From contig OY970153.1 of the NCBI GenBank assembly GCA_963706385.1, forward strand, positions 1,178,001 through 1,242,000: DNA of 64,000 bases, given 5' to 3'. The DNA is from Poindextera sp963706385. Its GTDB lineage: Bacteria > Pseudomonadota > Alphaproteobacteria > Caulobacterales > Caulobacteraceae. The position numbers and the translations under genes are program-made. Positions 60,692-64,000 of the stretch are shown in pieces. Each line of letters starts with the position of its first letter. Within the stretch, counting starts at the first letter, position 1. The notes under the pieces are model-generated. The model did no database searches and had not been told where the DNA came from. It worked only from the letters and a program-made list of their open reading frames with translations.

Positions 60692-62905
60692 TTACTCCGC
60701 GGCATGAAGGGTGGGCTCCGAGGCGCGAGTTTCGCTCGCGCGCAATTCGCGGCGACGCAGGGCCACGACACCATCGACATCCAAGATCAAAGCGACACGG
60801 CCATCGCCGAGGATGGTCGCCGCGGCGATGCCCTCGACCTGGCGGTAGTTGGCCTCCAGCGACTTGATCACCACTTGGCGCTGACCTTGGATGACGTCCG
60901 CCACCAGCGCGGCGCGGCCGCCGTCCTCTTGCTCGACCAGCAGCACCACGCCGTCCGATGGGGCGATCGGTTCGGTTCGAAAGCCGAGGATGGCGCCGAT
61001 GTCGACCAGCGGCACATAGGCGTCGCGCACCGCGAGCACGGCGCCCTGAGGACCGAGCGCTCGCACCTCCTCCGGCCTGGGCCTCAGGCTTTCGACGATC
61101 GAGGTCAAGGGCACCACCAGGGTGTGGCCGGCGACGTCGACCACCATGCCGTCGAGCACCGCCAGCGTCAGCGGCAGGCTCAGGGTGAAGGTCGATCCCT
61201 CGCCCGGGCGGGAGCTGATCGAGATCCGGCCGCCCAACGCCTGCACGCTGCGGCGCACGACGTCCATCCCGACGCCGCGGCCGGATATGTCCGACACCGC
61301 GTTGGCGGTCGAGAACCCAGGCAGGAAGATCAGATTGTCGACTTCCTCGTCGGTCAGCACCGCGTCCGCGGCGAGCAGTCCCTTGTCGATGGCGATCTGG
61401 CGCACGCGCGCGCGGTTGATTCCACGGCCGTCGTCCTGCACCTCGATGACGATCCGCCCACCCCGGTGCAGCGCCGCCAAGCGCACTTCGCCTTCGGCGG
61501 GCTTGCCGGCCGTGAGCCGATCCTCGGGCGTTTCCAGCCCGTGATCGATGGCGTTGCGCAGCATGTGGGTGATCGGCTCGGACAGACGTTCGATCACGGT
61601 CTTGTCGACCTCGGTGGCCTCGCCCTCCATCACCAGGCGGACCTGTTTGCCCACCTGGGCGGCCACCTCGCGGGCCAGCCTCGGCATGCGCTGGAACACC
61701 GACTTCACCTGCTGGGCGCGAATGGCCATCACGCTGTCCTGGATGCCGCGGGTGAGCTGTTCCAGCTCGTCCAGACCCATGGAGACATCGGAGGATGGCG
61801 CGAAGCCGTGCTGGGCCACCCGCTGGGCCAGCATCGCCTGGTTGATCACCAGTTCGCCGACCAGGTCGATCAGGCGATCGATCCGTTCCGGATCCACGCG
61901 AATGGTCGCCTGCGGCACTTGCTGGGCCTGGGCCGCCGCTGGTTCGCCGCCCGGGCGGCCAGCGGGCTGCGGGGGCGGCGCTTCGTTCCGCGTGCTCGGC
62001 GCGGACGGCGCGACCGTGTCGGAAGACGCCGGTGGGTTTGCCGGAGGAGCCGAGGCCGCCGCGATCAACGCGGCGAGATCGGGCCCGTCCGACGCTCCCT
62101 CGCGCTCGATGGTCAGTTCGCAATCGCCGTCGACAAATTCGAACACTTCGCGAACCGCCCGTTCATCGTCCTGGGTGTCGAGGCGGACGGTCCAGGTCAG
62201 ATACGATCCCTCCGGATCGATCGCCTCGAGCGACGGCAGCTCGCCTTCGTCGAGCTCGATCCGCATCGAACCCAGGCGCGAAAGTTCGCGCAGCAACAAC
62301 CCGGCCTCGTTGGCCTTGGCGTAAAGCGCGGGCGCCGGCTTGAAGCGAATGGTCCATCCAGACGGGGCGTCGACCGGTTCGACCGGCGCCACGTCCGGGA
62401 TGGAGACCGTCATCGGCTTGAACTCGAAGCCGAGGTCGTCCTCGGCGGCGGCCGGCGCGGGGCTCGCCGCCGAAGCCGAGTCCCCCGCCCGCGGCGTGTC
62501 CCCGAGCGGCTCGCCGGCGGTCCAGGCCTCCAACTCGGCGACCATCGAGGCGGTTTCCTGTTCGTTGGGCGATCCGTTGGTCCGGGCCGCCTGGACCTCG
62601 TCGGCCAGGACATCGGCGGCTCTCAGCAGCACGCGCACCAGTTCCGGCGCCGGATCGATCCGGCCGCTCCTGACGCCGTCGAGCAGAGTCTCGAAGACGT
62701 GAGCGTAGCGCACCAGGGAGTCGAGCGCGAAGGCCCCCGCGCCGCCCTTGACCGAGTGGACGGCGCGAAACACGGCGTTGACCGTCTCGCTGTCGCCCTC
62801 CCCGGCCTCCATCTTCAGAAGGCCAGACTCCAGATCCGCGAGCAGCTCGTCGCATTCCTGGAAGAAGGTCGCCTTGATCTCTTCGAGTTCGTCCATTGGA
62901 TTCAC
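60692..62905 (-). CDS. cheA: Chemotaxis histidine kinase CheA
   Basis: 737 aa. P1 Hpt domain with phosphorylated H50 (RAVHSVKGGAGAF); a P2-like CheY/CheB-docking segment (about 185-290); P3 dimerisation; P4 ATPase with HMLRNAIDHGLE, VQDDGRGIN and GRGVGMDVV; C-terminal P5 CheW-like domain (VVDVAGHTLVVPLTSIVESLRP). Overlaps cheYI by 4 bp. Confidence 0.97.
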   Translation of the reverse strand: MNPMDELEEIKATFFQECDELLADLESGLLKMEAGEGDSETVNAVFRAVHSVKGGAGAFALDSLVRYAHVFETLLDGVRSGRIDPAPELVRVLLRAADVLADEVQAARTNGSPNEQETASMVAELEAWTAGEPLGDTPRAGDSASAASPAPAAAEDDLGFEFKPMTVSIPDVAPVEPVDAPSGWTIRFKPAPALYAKANEAGLLLRELSRLGSMRIELDEGELPSLEAIDPEGSYLTWTVRLDTQDDERAVREVFEFVDGDCELTIEREGASDGPDLAALIAAASAPPANPPASSDTVAPSAPSTRNEAPPPQPAGRPGGEPAAAQAQQVPQATIRVDPERIDRLIDLVGELVINQAMLAQRVAQHGFAPSSDVSMGLDELEQLTRGIQDSVMAIRAQQVKSVFQRMPRLAREVAAQVGKQVRLVMEGEATEVDKTVIERLSEPITHMLRNAIDHGLETPEDRLTAGKPAEGEVRLAALHRGGRIVIEVQDDGRGINRARVRQIAIDKGLLAADAVLTDEEVDNLIFLPGFSTANAVSDISGRGVGMDVVRRSVQALGGRISISSRPGEGSTFTLSLPLTLAVLDGMVVDVAGHTLVVPLTSIVESLRPRPEEVRALGPQGAVLAVRDAYVPLVDIGAILGFRTEPIAPSDGVVLLVEQEDGGRAALVADVIQGQRQVVIKSLEANYRQVEGIAAATILGDGRVALILDVDGVVALRRRELRASETRASEPTLHAAE

Positions 62906-63264
62906 GCGGCGACCTTGCGGATGGCCTCGACCAGCTTGTCGGGATGGAACGGCTTGACGATCCAGCCCGTGGCGCCGGCCTCGCGCGCCCGGTTCTTCTT
63001 GGCCGGGTCGCTTTCGGTGGTCAGCACCAGGATCGGCGTGGCCCGATAGTTCTCGTCCTCGCGCACCGCTTCGATGAAGCCGAAGCCGTCGAGCCGGGGC
63101 ATGTTGATGTCGGTGATGATCACATCGGCGTTGGCCTGGTCGAGGACTTCCAGTCCATGGACGCCATCCACCGCCTCGATGACGTGGAAGCCGGCCTTGA
63201 CCAGCGCTAAACGCAGCATGTCGCGCATGGTGCGCGAGTCATCCACCGTCAGAATCCGCATCAT
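62902..63264 (-). CDS. cheY: Chemotaxis response regulator CheY (CheYI)
   Basis: 120 aa receiver domain: D8/D9 (TVDDS), phosphoacceptor D52, T82-83 and K103 (IVKPFHP). Lies between the STAS gene and cheA, as CheYI in Caulobacter. Overlaps both neighbours by 4 bp. Confidence 0.95.
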   Translation of the reverse strand: MMRILTVDDSRTMRDMLRLALVKAGFHVIEAVDGVHGLEVLDQANADVIITDINMPRLDGFGFIEAVREDENYRATPILVLTTESDPAKKNRAREAGATGWIVKPFHPDKLVEAIRKVAA

Positions 63265-63548
63265 TGCTCCGCCTCCGCCTTTTGATCGTCGTCAAATCGT
63301 CCGTGCGCGCCGAACAGGGTCAGCGCCTCGTCGAACGCCGCCGAGCGCGGCGCGATGGCGAGCGGACAATTGTCCTCCGCCCAGGTTTTTTTTGCCGCCA
63401 GCAGCACCTGCAGGCACAGCCCGCCCAGCCGTTCGACGCCCGAGGCGTCGAGGCTCAGAGGTTGGCCCTTATGCTCCAGCAGAGCCGCCTTCAGCGGGGC
63501 GGCGGCCTTCAGATCCAGCACGGCGTCGAGCGACAGGGTCTGGCTCAT
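63261..63548 (-). CDS. cheX: STAS-domain protein CheX (chemotaxis)
   Basis: 95 aa from ATG 63548. STAS fold: LDLKAAAPLKAALLEHKGQPLSLDASGVERLGGLCLQVLLAA, the region that in anti-sigma antagonists carries a phosphorylatable Ser/Thr. Corresponds to cheX between the MCP and cheYI in the Caulobacter cluster; unrelated to the CheX phosphatase of Thermotoga. Role in chemotaxis unclear. Confidence 0.85.
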   Translation of the reverse strand: MSQTLSLDAVLDLKAAAPLKAALLEHKGQPLSLDASGVERLGGLCLQVLLAAKKTWAEDNCPLAIAPRSAAFDEALTLFGAHGRFDDDQKAEAEQ

Positions 63549-63550
63549 GC

Positions 63551-64000
63551 TCAAAACTCCTCCCATCCGTCGTCGGCGGCCGGCGCCTTCGCACCGCCGC
63601 CGAAGCTGGCGGCGACCTTGCGGGTCATCTCGCGCGCGGGCGAGCGGACCGGGCGGGCGTTGGCGCTGGCGGGACGCGGCGCCGGGCGCTCGGCGGCCCG
63701 AGAAGCGCCCGATTGCGACGAGCTGACCTTGAAGCGGGCGATCAGCCGCGCCAGCTCCTCGGTCTCGCCCTTCAGCGAATGGGTCGCCGCGGTCGACTGC
63801 TCGACCATCGCCGCGTTCTGCTGCACCACCTGGTCCATCTGGTTGACCGTGGTGTTCACCTCGTTCAGCCCGGTGGCCTGCTCCTGCGCCGAGGCCGCGA
63901 TCTCCGAGACCAGGGCGTCGATCTCCGCCACCTTGGCCACGATCGACTGCAGCGCCTTGCCGGTCTCGCCCACCAGCGACACCCCTTGGCCAACCTGCTG
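63551..64000 (-). CDS. mcp: Methyl-accepting chemotaxis protein, C-terminal part only
   Basis: The last ~149 residues of an MCP; the rest lies beyond the window edge. The tip region QQVGQGVSLVGETGKALQ and AEIDALVSEIAASAQEQATGLNEVNTTVNQMDQVVQQNAAMVEQ are the signalling and descending helix of the cytoplasmic domain. The C-terminus ends GWEEF, a WxxF-type pentapeptide that tethers CheR/CheB. It heads the che operon, ending 3 bp before cheX. Confidence 0.95.
   Translation of the reverse strand, partial: QQVGQGVSLVGETGKALQSIVAKVAEIDALVSEIAASAQEQATGLNEVNTTVNQMDQVVQQNAAMVEQSTAATHSLKGETEELARLIARFKVSSSQSGASRAAERPAPRPASANARPVRSPAREMTRKVAASFGGGAKAPAADDGWEEF

Overview
The window looks like part of a chromosome from a Caulobacterales alphaproteobacterium of the Caulobacter/Phenylobacterium type. 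The evidence is the high GC content, the Caulobacter-type che gene order including cheU, cheYIII and cheE (right end), CtrA-like TTAACCAT half-sites near 34.3 kb, many acyl-CoA enzymes and Baeyer-Villiger type monooxygenases. This assignment is inference; there is no rRNA or other phylogenetic marker. No tRNA, rRNA, insertion sequence, phage gene or CRISPR array was seen.

Region 1 (1-29.8 kb) is a microaerobic/hypoxia island. It holds a complete cbb3 oxidase and assembly operon (ccoNOQP-GHIS), hemN, and a porin-cytochrome fusion resembling the Cyc2 iron-oxidation family with a small periplasmic cytochrome c. An operon running the other way encodes a hemerythrin-like protein, two membrane proteins and a (frameshifted) multicopper oxidase. 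Other members are OmpW, a three-BON-domain protein, an Hsp20, an NAD-salvage set (pncB, pncA, prs), an archaeal-type AMP/thymidine phosphorylase next to a second PRPP-synthetase-like gene, and an unusual kinase-ATPase-kinase fusion. Eight FNR/FixK-type boxes (TTGAY-N4-RTCAA or near matches) precede these genes, so they probably form one oxygen-responsive regulon. It resembles in content the mycobacterial dormancy regulon (Hsp20, Acg-type nitroreductase) and adds a possible route for electrons from outside the cell to the cbb3 oxidase. The Acg-type nitroreductase gene has its own TetR regulator with two visible matching operators. A HpnP-like B12/radical-SAM gene lies between.

Region 2 (29.9-50.4 kb) is catabolic: an SDR lacking its catalytic residues, a YghU-like GST, paired acyl-CoA dehydrogenases, an HpcH/HpaI aldolase, two acyl-CoA synthetases, an HsaA-type flavoprotein, a zinc alcohol dehydrogenase, a class-C-type serine hydrolase, two paralogous Baeyer-Villiger type monooxygenases and an ACAD10/11-type phosphotransferase. 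Together they suggest ketone to ester to alcohol plus acid degradation, with CoA activation. A PilZ protein, a CtrA-linked small protein, a ferritin-like protein and a DUF6134-like secreted protein are interspersed.

Region 3 (50.6-55.8 kb) is a leucine/isovalerate (liu) operon: liuA, liuB, liuD and a small membrane protein. Region 4 (55.9-64 kb) is a tightly overlapping chemotaxis operon, read leftward from an MCP (cut by the window edge) through cheX, cheYI, cheA, cheW, cheR, cheB, cheYII, cheD, cheU, cheYIII and cheE.
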